DNA of 64,000 nt. It comes from Cristatella mucedo. Lineage: Eukaryota; Bryozoa; Phylactolaemata; Cristatellidae. This document shows positions 43,801 to 59,901 of the stretch, piece by piece (the first letter of the stretch is position 1; every line of letters begins with the position of its first letter). The position numbers and the translations under genes are program-made. The notes beneath the pieces are model-generated. The model was not told where the DNA came from and ran no database searches. It was given only the letters and a program-made list of their open reading frames with translations. The DNA lies in the NCBI GenBank assembly GCA_009760855.2, contig WPIO01000004.1, positions 4,766,001 through 4,830,000 of the forward strand, in the 5' to 3' direction.

Positions 43801-46554
43801 AAAGCTCGAGGACAGCTTTGAGCTTTGACCAAGATCTGTGATCTGCATTAAAGAGGAACAAGACATAAGTCCGTTTGACTTGTTTGCTAACAGGTGTGAT
43901 CGCGATTCTCACCATCCACTGCGTGTGTATCTAAATCCCAATCGTATAGTTGACATTGCCTTTGGCCTGATTTATTTGGTCTGGGAAGCCATGTTGCCAG
44001 TTCCTTAGAAGAGAAGATCATTTTATATGCCTACACTCTTGATTAGAGGGATAAGACCATGGCCGCAGGATGACTGTGTGATCGTAGGACTGCTATCGTT
44101 ACTGTGTTGTCACTTGTTCATCGGTTAGCTGTGAGAGCTGCTTTAGTTTGCTGCCTGCATTTGTTCATTGCTTTTTCCCATTGCCAACACCTGCCTAATG
44201 CCTGCGAAAGTTGTCTGCCAATTTGATAAAGTTATTAACCGGTTTGAGTAAACGCAAAGAGTGAGGCTGTTCTTTGACAACTCTGTCGAAGTGTCTTGTG
44301 CAGTAAGGCAGTGCATGCCACTGCTATCGAACTCGTCATCATTACCATAGTTCATCCCATCTTATATGGGAGGCCAGATCACCAGATTGTCTCCTTGAAG
44401 GTCATCCGACCACATTTTGTGGGCTCTGGGCAGTATCTGTCTTGGACATAGCCCGCCTAGGACAGCATCCATCGACCGGTCCGTAAGTCGCTGCAAAATT
44501 CGGACCATGCTGCCTCAGTTCTCGCAATCTACCTCGAGATTAGAGTCATCCGACCTTCTTAAGTAGTATCTTATGCTCGGAATAAGCATAGTCTGTATTT
44601 AGTAGCACGTCTTCTTGAAAGAACAGGTCAGTCTTCTTTCTCCTCAGTCCTCGGTTGGCACCAGTCTACAGCCAGCCATTGCCTAGCAATTGATTACCGA
44701 ATATTTGATTAGTACCTTTGGGCTTTATGATTATGCCAATTTAACAGAGTGTGACATCTAACGTACCTTATGTATAACGCATCTTATCGGGAAAGACATC
44801 TATCCATCTCTGCAACAGCAAGCAATACGTGTCTGTAGATTTTATCATTTATCAAATTCTGTCCGTGTCAACTGTTGGCCATAGCTATTCATTTTGCCTG
44901 TCCCTTGTTGCTTAGGCTTTTAACAGGTCAGCAGACGGATTTCATTTTGAGTCGCCTTTGTTTGTTTCGGCCCTTTCCTGTGTTCCTATCGTCATGCTGT
45001 TTGCTTTCTAATCCTCTTAACCCGTAACCGTAAATATGTCAACATGCCTTGTTAGCTTTCTGCTCGCCAGCTGTCTAAGTAGTTTGATGACTCCGAGTTG
45101 CAGTGTACCTCTTACTATTTTTTCTCCCCTGTTTGCTATCATCCTCTTCACCGCCCAGAACATATTAGCTCAGCTGCTGCTGCTGCTGCTTGTGGTGATC
45201 TCTTCGACTGGCAATTGTTTTGCCTATCAAGACCAGGTCTAGCTCCCGGCTCATTTTGACTTTGTTGACATCATGGTTGCATATCAGAGTCGAGTGTTTA
45301 TCACTTTGCTCCCGAAGTGTTTGGACAGCTCTGGCCTGTACGAAACTCATTACAAAACTGAACTTTCCAAATAATTATCACTCTATCTGTGACACTGAAG
45401 TGTTCTTTTCTTTTGTAGCTCACTGATTCATCTTAGTTCTCAAAGGTTGTCCCCTACTGCTCCTTGTGTAAACGGGATATGCAGACTTGGTCGTTTACTT
45501 CTTGCCCAGAAATGCCTGAGATGTGATGCCATTAGGCATAATCCTGCCTGCCAGTGACAGCTCAGCTGTGTGACCTTGCTGCAGCTGTACGTGCAGCTCG
45601 GCGCAGTCAGCCCGAGTGCCCGAGTCAGTGATTGACCTGCAAGAATCGGGTGCAATCCTTTCACGAGACCCCTAGTAGCGCAATAAGGCTGGGTGGATCA
45701 AATGGGACAATCAAGCAAAAGGACCGATGGAGCTGCCACCAGAGACCAGTCTGGGAGAACAGCCACTCGGCCGGAAGGCCTGCCTTCCAGCCTGCAGGAG
45801 CTGGACAGGGCAGGTCAGCTGCACTAAGCAGCAGTTCGATAGCCAGAGAGTGATTTTGCAGCTCGTTCGGGTGGGCAACTACATCAATCCTAGTTGATTG
45901 AGTTCAATAATGGCAGTGACCGATTTGTCCATTCGGCTCGGGCTCCCTTGGTTTGCTCGGAGCCACCATCGGTTGCAAGTGCAAATCTCACCACGGACGT
46001 GGTCGCTGTATTTGTTCTTTGGGCAATGGGCAGCAGTCTATAATCAATGCAGCCCCTCTCAACATTTAGGATGAAGTCTGACTTATGCTGCTTCAGAAAT
46101 GCCAGCCTCTCCGGCTGTTCATGGCTGGCCTTTTACATTCCTCGGCAGCCATTAGCAGCAGAAGCTGCTGGCTGCTTCGAAGAGAGCACTCGGAGGAAGA
46201 AAATTAAGCAATGTGCCCTTTGCATCCCACGAAAGATCGCCCAGTAGTTCGCCATCCTGCTCTGTGCAAGTGTCGACATCGATCACTTTTCGGCAGATTA
46301 TCTTGGCAGCGGCTATCGAGTTGTTTGGCCGTGCAGAGCAGAGAGTGCAGAGCCGGTTAGCTAGCTGCTACCGTGTGCTTTGGGTGGCAACCATTTGGTG
46401 CCATCCCCATGCCGTCCATGCCCTAATGATGGCTTGCCAGACTTTGCTCAGGCAGGCACGCTGCCCATTGTGGCGCACATGTTGCCGAAAGAAGCTTCCG
46501 TTCAGCTTCTGCTGTTGGCCACTGCCACAACCACTCTACGTCAGGTGATGAATA

Positions 46555-47130
46555 AGGCTGCAAGGCAGGTCAATAATTACTAGAGCTTCAGCCACGTGTC
46601 TCTTTTTACAGAAAAGAGCTGCGATGGCTCCTGGTCGATCAAAGGGTACCGAACAAAATTCGAGCCCTGACACCACAAGGTCCGCCTTGCCTGGGCTTCT
46701 TCATATTTAGCTGAACTGTGCACCAGTTTCAGCGAGTTCATGCCCTCAGGTTCTCTATGGACAAGAACTTAGCTGTTCCATCGCTGCACTTAGAAACCGT
46801 TGGCTGCATAAGCTTTGCAGACTCTGCAGACTGCAGAACTCACTTCCACAATTCTTACGCAATGACATCTACTCTCCTGCAGCCGACTGTGGCACAGCCT
46901 TTCCAGCCGTCCTGAGCAGCTACTTCCGTGCTACTAACTACCTCAACTACCCTCCTGACTCGGCTATACTACTCACTTTATCTTTGTTGTGTGAGATGAA
47001 GTCTGTTGGCCACCGAAGTAGTACACAGAAAGCTGCTTAGCTTCTTCAAACGAGCTATAGAGAACCCTCCTGCATGTTGTGGCTTTGTGGAGCTACAGAC
47101 GGGATAGATTGCATTGCATTGTACCTACTA
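46555..47130 (+). mobile_element. LINE-B 3' end, decayed
   Basis: It follows LINE-B from the GGCTGCAAGGC region (equivalent to 23790) through TTTCAGCGAGTTCATGCCCT and CCACAATTCTTACGCAATGA to TTTGTGGAGCTACAGACGGG and an ATTGCATTGCATTG tail. Frameshifts and stops are frequent. It is older than the copy at 23536. Confidence 0.75.
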
Positions 47131-48420
47131 ACTGCTATGGCTTACGGTGGCAGCAGGAAAAACTCAGACCACCAGCAGGCCTGCGGAAAATGCCTGCTCC
47201 CCTCTTGACGCAAATGTCGTTCTAGATACACGTGTGTGCAGTATTTCCCTTTCCCGAAAGACGAGGCCTGAGAGCGGTGCCGGTCTCTGGCCCTGCGAGG
47301 CACTCGACGGTGCCGCTGCCCACAGAAGGCTTTGTGCTCAGGCTCAGGACTTCGGGGCGCTCGTTCTCCTCCATTTGATGAGCGATTCAGTGACTTCCAG
47401 GTGCTTTGTATGACGGCCAAGCCACGATAAGTGGTTCGGGAATCGGTTGGCTTCAGGGAGAAGGGCAGCATGACTCTTCGATGGCAGGTCGGATGGGGGG
47501 ACGGAGCGCGGAGTCACATGCTACCTAGTAGTCGTGTGTCCCTGAGGCAGCGCGGCACCGATGTGCATTGCATCCGGATGCCGGAGTGCATCGAAGCGGA
47601 CCATTCCCCACGATTTGATTTTATCAGCTGCATCAGGATTGGGGCCGTTGGCTTCCTGAACCTTTCTCATGTGGTTGGAAATCTGCTTTCATAATGCTTC
47701 CACGAGAGGCCATTCGTCTGACTAATGACAGGACCGGCCGAAGTACTGGCAGGCCTTGGCTCACTATGCTAGCTCAGGCATTCGTGTGGTCGTTGTCGGT
47801 TGCTTCGGACCAGACTGTGCATGGGCTGCTGCTTCTCGGCTAAGGTCCAAGCAGCTGATGACAGTCATTTAATGCTTCTCCAACGTTCTGAATTGGTTTT
47901 TTGCCGCGGCTTTGGCCGGCCGTACTGGCACGTGTGTGAGTTACGCACTTCAATCCCTGACGTTGCTACTGCCTCTGCTGGTTGAGCTGAGGCATCGCTG
48001 TGCAGATATGTTTTGTATTATTACCGGCATGCTGGCTACTCTTACTAAGAGTAAGTGGCTGTCAGTGTTTGCAGTCTTCGCTGGCTGTCATTCAAGGGCA
48101 AGTTGCCTCCGACGGCACTACTTCTTGTCAATAGACATTTGCACCGATGCTCAGCTAAGTAATGAAGCAGCTATAGTAGCTCAGGCAGATTGATCTGGGC
48201 TTATTTTTTATTTTTCTGTTGGATCGTACCTTGATTTATCTGAGGTGGCCAGGGTGTCTACTCTTGGTTAAATGATGAAGAATAAGACGACCAGCTGTTT
48301 GTTTAGGTCCCGAGCAGCTCGAGTCTAGGGCCTGGGCCAAAGTCGGAAGAGGCCGTCAACCATCCATCGTATCGTTGGGCTACAGTATGCCTAGACCCTA
48401 CTTCAGCATGATAGGTTTGC

Positions 48421-48659
<239 letters not shown>

Positions 48660-48661
48660 AC

Positions 48662-48800
48662 CTTTTCCTAATGAAATATGATAGTTCAGCTGGTCTGCCA
48701 CAACTCGCTCCAGTGTCTTTGATGCTACCAGAAGATGGGAGACTGGATGGAAGCTGCTCGAGTTCTCTTGGTTTAGCATTGCTTTCTTAATTATTGGCTG
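48662..48800 (-). mobile_element. LINE RT fragment (LINE-B-like)
   Basis: The minus strand reads [20 protein letters not shown] and [15 protein letters not shown]. This is the early RT block also present at 20830 in the deleted LINE (ATLDQENL). The 3' end of the fragment merges into the GT array. Confidence 0.75.
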
Positions 48801-48829
48801 TTGTTAGGCCACTAATTAAGAAAGCAAGG
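48775..48829. repeat. Inverted repeat flanking the RT fragment end
   Basis: TTGCTTTCTTAATTA and its exact reverse complement TAATTAAGAAAGCAA are separated by about 22 bp. The left arm belongs to the LINE RT fragment, so the right arm is a short inverted duplication of it. Confidence 0.8.
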
Positions 48830-49639
48830 TTTTGGGCCTTGCAGAAGGTCCGAGGATGTAGCAGCCCGTCTCCCTCCCCCCAGCCGGCTACCAGTTAGCC
48901 GACTAACTCTTAACAGGTCGCTCCCCGGCAGAAATACCCTATCAACCATTGGCGTTGTTGCGGATGTGGAAACCTGGCTGAAAAATTCAGTCTTTTTGTG
49001 TTGATTTTTCGTGTGTAGAAATGTCTAGCTACTCGGAGGACCAATTTGGGTTCTTGACTTGTCAACGTCGGCTAATGATGAAGCATCGTCAGACCTACCT
49101 CCCACTCTGTGCATCAAAGGCACAGAGGGGATAGCCCTAGCTGACAACTGATGTCCCTAGCTGACAACGTATCCTCCTTGCCCAACTGCACAGTTTTTAA
49201 TTTGACATCCTGTTTCATTGATGGCTTGCTTATTTGTTGGGAATTATCGGTATGTGTTCGCTGTCTTTGGAGCTGTAATGAGTCACGTTGATCATCATCA
49301 GCCCCCCAGCTGCATGGGCAATAAGTGTTGCAAAGCATCATTCTGTTAGCCATTCTTTGTGCTATGTTTCACTGCATGACGCTGGTGCTGATGAAGCTTC
49401 GAAGCTGCGTGTTAGCAAAAGTGCCATCCGTCACTGCAGGGTCTGGCAAAGTCTAGATGTCCCCTCGTTTCAAATGAACCGTTGCCTCACTGACAAGTCT
49501 GGTGAGGCAGCTTAGGGGTGTTGATGGCAAGCAAGCCTCGTGTCCATCAGAGAAGGAGATACTCTAGCTGTATTGCTGCTAGTGGTACCGATGATTTCAA
49601 GCTGTTCAAGTAAACAGGTTTCCTTTGTTTATAAAAGTA

Positions 49640-50074
49640 ATAATAAGAAGAATAACAATAATATATTTGATATAGCACCCCAGAGAATTCATTAAGGATA
49701 TTAACTCACTTGAAAAAGCGCCCTCAGAGAACTCAATCTCTTTCTAGGCCCTTTGCATTTGCTGCAAAGGAAACACGAACGAATGGTGAGTGGTATCATG
49801 CTTAATAAACAATATGAATAACATGGTTAGGGTGATATTCACCGGGTCAGGATGCAAGTGTGGCTAGTGGCAGCATGCACAGTGTCAGCAAGCATAAGCC
49901 TATGAAGGACGAATCACAGGGACCCACTAAATGCTATCCTAAATAAGTGTATTTTTTAAGTTCTTTTTAAATGTGGTCAAGTCAGGGGATGTCGTGACGT
50001 AAGTCGGGAGTAAGATCCAGGCTTTGGGAGCATACGAGCTAAATGCACGGTCTCCAAAGGATTTTAGGTTTATT
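49640..50074 (-). mobile_element. LINE-A 3' end, copy 1 of a tandem pair
   Basis: On the minus strand it runs from the RT C-terminal coding (the FGDRAFS region near 50060) through the 3' UTR to the AGAAAGAGATTGAGTTCTCT block and an ATT/ATA-rich tail at 49640-49675. Its 5' end is exactly where the tail of the next copy begins. Confidence 0.8.
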
Positions 50075-50800
50075 ATAATATATAATAATAATAATGCACT
50101 TGATAAAGCGCCCTCAGAGAACTCAATCTCTTTCTAGGCCCTTTACATTTGCTGCAAAGGGAAACACAATTGAATGGTGAGTAATATCATGCTTAATAAA
50201 CAACATGAATAACGTTGTTAGGGGTGACATGCACAGGGTCAGCATGCAAATGTGGTTAGTGGCAGCATGCACAGTGTCAGCACGCATAAGCACATCAAGG
50301 ACGAATCACAGAGACCCACTAAATGCTGTCCTAAATAGGTGTGTTTTTAAGTTCTTTTTAAATGTGGTCAAGTCAGGGTATGTTCTGACGCAAGTCGGGA
50401 GGGAGTTCCAGGCTTTGGGAGCATACGAACTAAATGCACGGTCTCCAAAGGATTTGAGGTTTGTACGAGGTATTTCTAGACTGTTGGATTCCGAAAAGCG
50501 GGTGGTACGATGCTTGGCCTTGTGGGGGAGTACATCTGAGAGATAGGCTGGAGCCAGAGAATGAAGTGACCTAAAAGTGAGCGACAAAACCTTGAAGTCA
50601 ATCTGTTGCTTGACTGGTAGCCAGTGCAGGTCGGCGGGAAGTGGTGTGATGTGGCAACTGCGACACTCACGACAGACAAGCCTAGCTGTGGACTTGAGGT
50701 GAGTATCTTGCTCTAAGCGACACGAGAGTGAGGGATGTGCCCTCTGAGAGGAAGCACTCGTGAAATGGTTGCAGATTGATGCGAACAACCTAGCAGATGC
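50074..50800 (-). mobile_element. LINE-A 3' end, copy 2 with open RT C-terminus
   Basis: A 160-codon open frame (50788-50306) reads RLVCRECRSCHITPLPADLH, WLPVKQQIDFKVLSLTFRSL, KAWNSLPTCVRTYPDLTTFK and ends FRTAFSGSL. The 3' UTR and an AAT-repeat tail end at about 50074. It is the best-preserved LINE-A coding end in the window. The sequence places LINE-A in the L2/CR1 group (HWLPV...I..K.L.LTF..LH..AP.YL). Confidence 0.85.
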
Positions 50801-51165
50801 TGTGAGCTTGTGTATGCATTCGAATGTGTTACTTTTGCCCTCTTATTCCTGATCATGTTAACCTGACGAGCAGTTAGTGGCTCGTGCGGCACACAATTCC
50901 GTTGGTACCCAAGTCTTGACTATCACTCAGCCGTGCATGCACTTCGGAATGTAGTCTAGAGCTTTGATCTAAGTCTGGTACTGCCGTAGACTGCTCCGTG
51001 TGTTAGTGAATGGCTTGCTCAACGTGCGAGCCACCGTTTCACTTTCTGATTGCTCATAATGTGATCTGTGGCCTGCTGGGTGTCAGATCATTAGATGGCT
51101 AGGCCACCGAGCCAGGCCAGACCGTCACCCTGATTGTCACTGTGCTGCCGCACTGCTGTATGTAG

Positions 51166-51249
51166 GCGGGGCGAGCCATATCGCTGCTGGTACATCCTGC
51201 TGTCCGGCTCCGTGTTCATCGATGGCTCCATGTTCTTGCCCCGTAGCAG
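51166..51249 (+). CDS. PDZ-GEF (RAPGEF2/6-like) coding exon 3
   Basis: 84 bp between acceptor TGTATGTAG|GCGG and donor AGCAG|GTGAGT, entered and left in phase 2. With the AG carried from exon 2 it reads RRGEPYRCWYILLSGSVFID and GSMFLPRS. CWYILLSGSV followed by GSM-LP is nearly identical to the matching segment of vertebrate RAPGEF2/6. The three exons give 97 codons plus two bases. The next family exon (an FGK...CLVLEPSEMIVV-type stretch) was looked for to the right edge and not found, so it probably lies beyond the window. Confidence 0.9.
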
Positions 51250-55640
<4,391 letters not shown>

Positions 55641-56316
55641 GGACGTTCCCCCCCCCCCCCGACATCCCCCATCCCCCCGGGACATTTTCCCTCCGGACAC
55701 TCCCCCCCTGGGGTAGGACATTCTTGTATATTGCTTAGGGTTTAGGCTTTTATGGTTTAGCTTTTAGGCTTTTAGGGATAGTGTTTAGGGTTTAGCGTTT
55801 AGGGTTTCTAGGTTTTAGTGTTTAGGTTTTAGGGTTTAGGGTGGGCTTTGCCTCCACCACCTAAATCCACCCTTGCTCGTATTCCACGCTTTAATTAGTG
55901 TGTATTAGGGCATAACTATATCCCTCGAAGTCGAGTTACACTCAGTAGACCTCTGAGGCTCATTTGTAGGAACGTGGGGCATGCCGTAGCCTGCGCCTGC
56001 TTTGACCGGACGAACACGTGCCAGGCGTCGTCGAGCGGGACCTAACTTCCGGGGGACCAAACTGTATAGCTCGGCGCCACCGCAGCAATCGCCACCGCTT
56101 GCTCCATTAGAAACCATCCTTCCAATCCATCCATTTCTCTAATTATACTGAGTTGATTTAATTTTAATAGAGCATGAACTTAATTTAATCATGTATATAT
56201 ATATATATCGGTATTCTTAGTTATACTTTCATCAGCATAGAGGGAAATGTCCTAGGGTCCACCAGGGGGGAAATGTCTCGGGGAAACGTCCGGGGGGGGG
56301 ATGTCCTACAACCTCT
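55641..56316. mobile_element. Unrecognised 0.67-kb element with GGACATTCCCC ends, copy 1
   Basis: The left side is made of repeated GGAC(A/G)TTCCCC-type units separated by C-runs. The right side carries the inverse, GGGGAAATGTCC and GGGGAAACGTCC units with G-runs. Inside are a degenerate TTTAGGG array (55730-55845), then about 350 bp nearly identical to copy 2. Exact ends and target site could not be fixed. No transposase is present. It is a non-autonomous DNA element by structure; I do not know the family. Confidence 0.75.
55905..56117 (-). CDS. Small ORF inside the 0.67-kb element
   Basis: A 70-codon frame starting MVSNGASGG and holding LYSLVPRKLGPARRRLAR and GYGMPHVPTNEPQRSTE. The second element copy keeps the frame although it lacks 15 bp here (five codons), and stops a few codons earlier. 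Function unknown. Frame conservation across an in-frame indel is suggestive but weak evidence for coding. Confidence 0.3.
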   Translation of the reverse strand: MVSNGASGGDCCGGAELYSLVPRKLGPARRRLARVRPVKAGAGYGMPHVPTNEPQRSTECNSTSRDIVMP

Positions 56317-56377
56317 CGAACAGGTGCCGGGGCTGGTTGCCCTCCAGACTTCATGGCCAGTGATGCAATAATAGTAA

Positions 56378-56508
56378 TAATTCATTTATATAACGCCTTA
56401 AGATAACTTAATCTCTGTTCAGCCGCTTCACATATGCCACGGGGCTCGAGCCCACGACTTTGGCCAGATCTTGGTCGGGGCAAGCATCTTTATCACTGGG
56501 CCAAACCA
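56378..56508 (-). repeat. SINE-2 copy with ATT tail
   Basis: On the minus strand: GGCCCAGTGATAAAGATGC (box A region), GTCGTGGGCTCGAGCCCC (box B region), then AGCGGCTGAACAGAGATTAA, GTTATCTTAAGGCG and an AATTATTATTA tail. It shows the LINE-A-like 3' end and the same tail type. Confidence 0.8.
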
Positions 56509-56683
56509 GCAAGGCAGTGAAGTGCATGGGTATCTCCTACGAATGATGGGCAGGTGTTAGTGGGCCAGCTTTGTAGTGTCCACATGGCTGCAGCAGTTCG
56601 TGCTCATTTGCACACTTTCCAGCACATTTAAACTGCATAAAAGGAGGCTTAGCTCAGTCGTAGGAGTGCTACACACACATGCT

Positions 56684-56714
<31 letters not shown>

Positions 56715-56848
56715 CATTATTAAGACTGCATCCAAGGAAGCTTGGGCTGCTGCCAGGGCTGCTGTCGTTCCCTCATTCAAGCAGCCTGTCAGACTCGAGA
56801 AAATTTACGAGTCATTGATCATTTGCTTGACAATGCCATAATGACTCA

Positions 56849-57015
56849 CTAGGTAAGGCTGTTGCTTTTCACGACCTCGGCCCCGAGGTCGTGGGTTCGA
56901 ATCCTGTGGTGGGCGATCCTTTATCGTCGCTGCAAGCGGTGGTGATAGCGGTCAAAGCTCTCCTGTCGCTATACAAAAAGAGGCTGTTAAATCAGCTTGT
57001 ATTTATTTATTTATT
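56849..57015 (+). repeat. SINE-1, best-preserved copy
   Basis: ACTCACTAGGTAAGGCTGTT (box A region), CTCGGCCCCGAGG, GTGGGTTCGAATCC (exact box B), then GCAAGCGGTGGTGATAGCGG, CAAAGCTCTCCTGTCGC and an ATTTATTTATT tail. The box spacing is tRNA-like. Over the compared part the three copies differ at roughly 10-15% of positions by eye. Confidence 0.85.
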
Positions 57016-57269
57016 ATTTAATGCCGAATGGTCCCAATCACCAGATATTGTCTTTGTGGCCGAAACGTTTTCTGCCTCCTCTCTTGGTAAAATTACTCGT
57101 TTTAGTTCCTCTTAGTTGTACCATTTCTCCTGGTCGAACTGACCGGAGACGAGTCGAAACCTTCATCTTCCTGTAGATGTGCCTAGGTTTCCTCAGGCTC
57201 TGCCTGCAGACTTCCACTGCCTGTAGACCGGGTGCCAAACCCTCTTTTACATTTTGTTGGTAGCCGAGC

Positions 57270-57930
57270 CTAGCTGTTTAGCCGCAGTTTAGCCTTTTTG
57301 ACGCACAGCTGCTTAAGTCGATCAAAAAGCTGCCCAGGAGATACAGAGTAAGATATAGTAAGATTGTCTGCTCTAAGTGAGTGCTCCAACCTGACCCATA
57401 GATATATGCTCAATTGAGTTGAGACCAGTAGATGGGCTTGGTCAGCTAAGGACTTCCGAGAACACACGAGTCTGCAAAGAATTGCATTGTTGCCCTCATA
57501 GTTCAGTTTGGGTTCATTAATCATATGCCAGTCCTTCGACACTATGGCAACTGGCTCAGGGCGACCCAACATTTTGGACGTCATCTATATTCACATTCCC
57601 ATCCATCATCCCAGTTGTTAAGTCTGTGCAGAGTTCCATAATCAGAGTTCCAGAAGCAGAAAAACACAACCAAGCTAGCAAGTGGTTGTGTTTTTCCACT
57701 TCCACACAACCTCTTCCACCGCAACCACCGTATTTGAGCACCGACTGTCCGGGCAGTCTGGGCTCTTGTCCTTCGCCTGTTCTAAGCCTGCCGAAAGTCA
57801 TCAATTTGTCATCTTCGTGGAGGGTGAATGTACTTTTGTCGGTCCAATAGAACATTTCCCCAGTCATCCAGTTGACCTGCACACTGCCGACGGCATTTTT
57901 GTTGTTGCTCGTTAATTAACTGTTTTCGTT
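57270..57930 (-). pseudogene. Tc1/mariner-type transposase remnant
   Basis: The minus-strand frame 57882-57556 reads WTDKSTFTLHEDDKLMTFGR, then GQSVLKYGGCGG and AWLCFSASGTLIMEL. It has the W(T/S)D(E/K)SxF strand with the first catalytic Asp, followed by the VKxGG and W.CFS motifs of Tc1/mariner DDE transposases. The overlapping frame 57584-57270 carries LSIYLWVRLEHSL, the counterpart of the LNPIENLW motif, in another frame. Several catalytic-region residues are lost, and no terminal inverted repeats were found. It is a dead copy inside the PDZ-GEF intron. Confidence 0.7.
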
Positions 57931-59786
57931 TGCTGACATTTCTATAAAGGCCTTGGTCCAAAAGCCTACTATTAGCTGTATTGACACGTGCAGCTAGCTT
58001 TGCCAGGGGCCTCTTTGAAGGACTTGGGAGAGCTCGAAATGGGGCTTTCCTATGACCCAGTGCTGCCGGCTTTTTTTTTTAGGCTGTATCCCTTTTTGTC
58101 GTCGTGTGAATGGCCAGAGCTCTGGCCGTATGACGTCCATGCTGCCACCATGGAAATACTTCGTCGGCTTGTAGCTGACTGTCCCTTAGCCATTACCACG
58201 ATTCCACACCAGCTTCATGTTCCTCAGACACTTTTTCTTGTGATATGTGACAATGGGGCTTTTAATTTCGTTGTTTGATTCCTGCGTCTTTCCCATGGTA
58301 AGAGAGCAGCGTTTGAGCAGTTCTCTGCCTCGGGTCGGTGAGGAAGTGCAAAAATAGGTCATATCCGACGCTCAAGTTTTTGCACAGAAAAGCCTCGAGT
58401 TTTGATTTCAAGTGGGATAATCAAGCTGCAAGTACCACCTTTTATTTATTTGTATACCTTGTATTTGATTGTGGCCATTTCTAAAGGTAAACTATGGTTC
58501 CAGGTCGATGGAGTGCTTTAGTTTCAGACAGTTATCAGCAGTTGGCCACTGCGAGTGAGTCTATTTTGTAGGTAAACAATCGAGGTTATGTGAATGTCGG
58601 TTTATACCGCCGGAAATTCATTAGTGGAGAATAGCGCTAAGTAAACGGCTTCTAATGCACCTAGTAAATACTTTTTCTTTTGCGTGTATATAGATATATA
58701 AGGCGTAGATATGCAGTATAAGTAAGTGTTCGTGTACACCTGTTACAGACACATGAGAGAGTCTGTCGAGAGATTTGACCAAATGGCTCCATAATGTAGA
58801 TGCCACAATTTGGTCTCGGCATTTCGATTCTGTGCCGAAGAGTTAGCTCAATTGAGCCTCTTACAATAGACAGATTCTCTTCTCTGCCAGCCGTTGTCAG
58901 AATCTGTCTTTTCACTAAATCATCGTGTGCACCTTTTTTGAGACGAATGCCCCAACTGTCGAAAATATATTTTTTTTTACCTAAGATGTACATTAATACT
59001 TTGCCCCGGAACTGCATTTAAATGTTATGCAGGAGAGGCCTTTTTTTTAGTAGCAGCAGGTTTAAATTCCATCTTTTCCCTGTCAATGCCACTTTTCATG
59101 CCTGCTGAAAGTCCGACTCAGTTTCATTGGCTCCTTCAGCTGGACCCTCCCAATGTCAAACTGCTTGGTCAGTGTTTGCATAGCATTGGTGCCACCACTG
59201 TCAAATGAGCCCTGGGCAAGACTGGAGCGTCCTCTTGTTTTAATGAGCTAGGTGCATACAGAAAGCACCGGCGTGCACTTAATAAAGCTGCAGAGTCAAT
59301 CGTTTTCGTGTTGTTGATTTCCTCCTCCCCTAAATATGGCTTGGCCTTTTTTCGTGAGTAGGAATTTATCTTTCCTAAGCTTCGCATTGCCGAGAGATTG
59401 CTCAAACTGGTAGTTGGCAGTGTCTTGGGTAAAGCAGTGTTCCAGCGACACCGACACACGTGTGTCTGTACAGCGAACTGTCCGTGTCTTGTATTGCGCT
59501 TGCCTGCCAAGACTGCCTGCCAAGACTCCCAAGTGACATACCTGTATATATATGCCTCGAGTAGAGTACGATTCGCCCAGCTGTGCTGCATCTATCTATT
59601 AAGCTGTTGTGCTTCATCTAGTGAGGAGGCTGCAAATTTCTCAAGATCGTATCAAGCATCGTATAAGATATGTATGATTCAACTGGCTTCTTCAGAGGAT
59701 TTCTCTTGGTCAAGCCATTTGTTTCCCGTTTACCTAGTTTTGATGGCCTAAGCCACTTCTTGTAGAGACTGGCCTGTGCATAGATT
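57931..59786. other. Intronic, no gene seen
   Basis: No recognisable exon or repeat family. Minus-strand frames at 58661-59017 and 59169-59591 are low-similarity and overlap other random frames. Confidence 0.4.
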
Positions 59787-59817
59787 GATGAGAGAGATGG
59801 AGAGAGAGAGAGATGGG

Positions 59818-59900
<83 letters not shown>
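59787..59900 (+). repeat. GA dinucleotide tract
   Basis: About 110 bp of GA repeats with a GGGGGA interruption near 59815. Confidence 0.95.

Positions 59901-59901
<1 letters not shown>

Noticed and set aside
55730-55845. An interstitial telomere or chromosome end, from the TTTAGGG-like array
   Set aside because: The array is short and degenerate and sits inside a two-copy element, so it is part of the element.
56640-56740. A CRISPR-like or regulatory array in the ATT/ATC-rich stretch
   Set aside because: It is a simple trinucleotide microsatellite without spacers; the genome is clearly eukaryotic.
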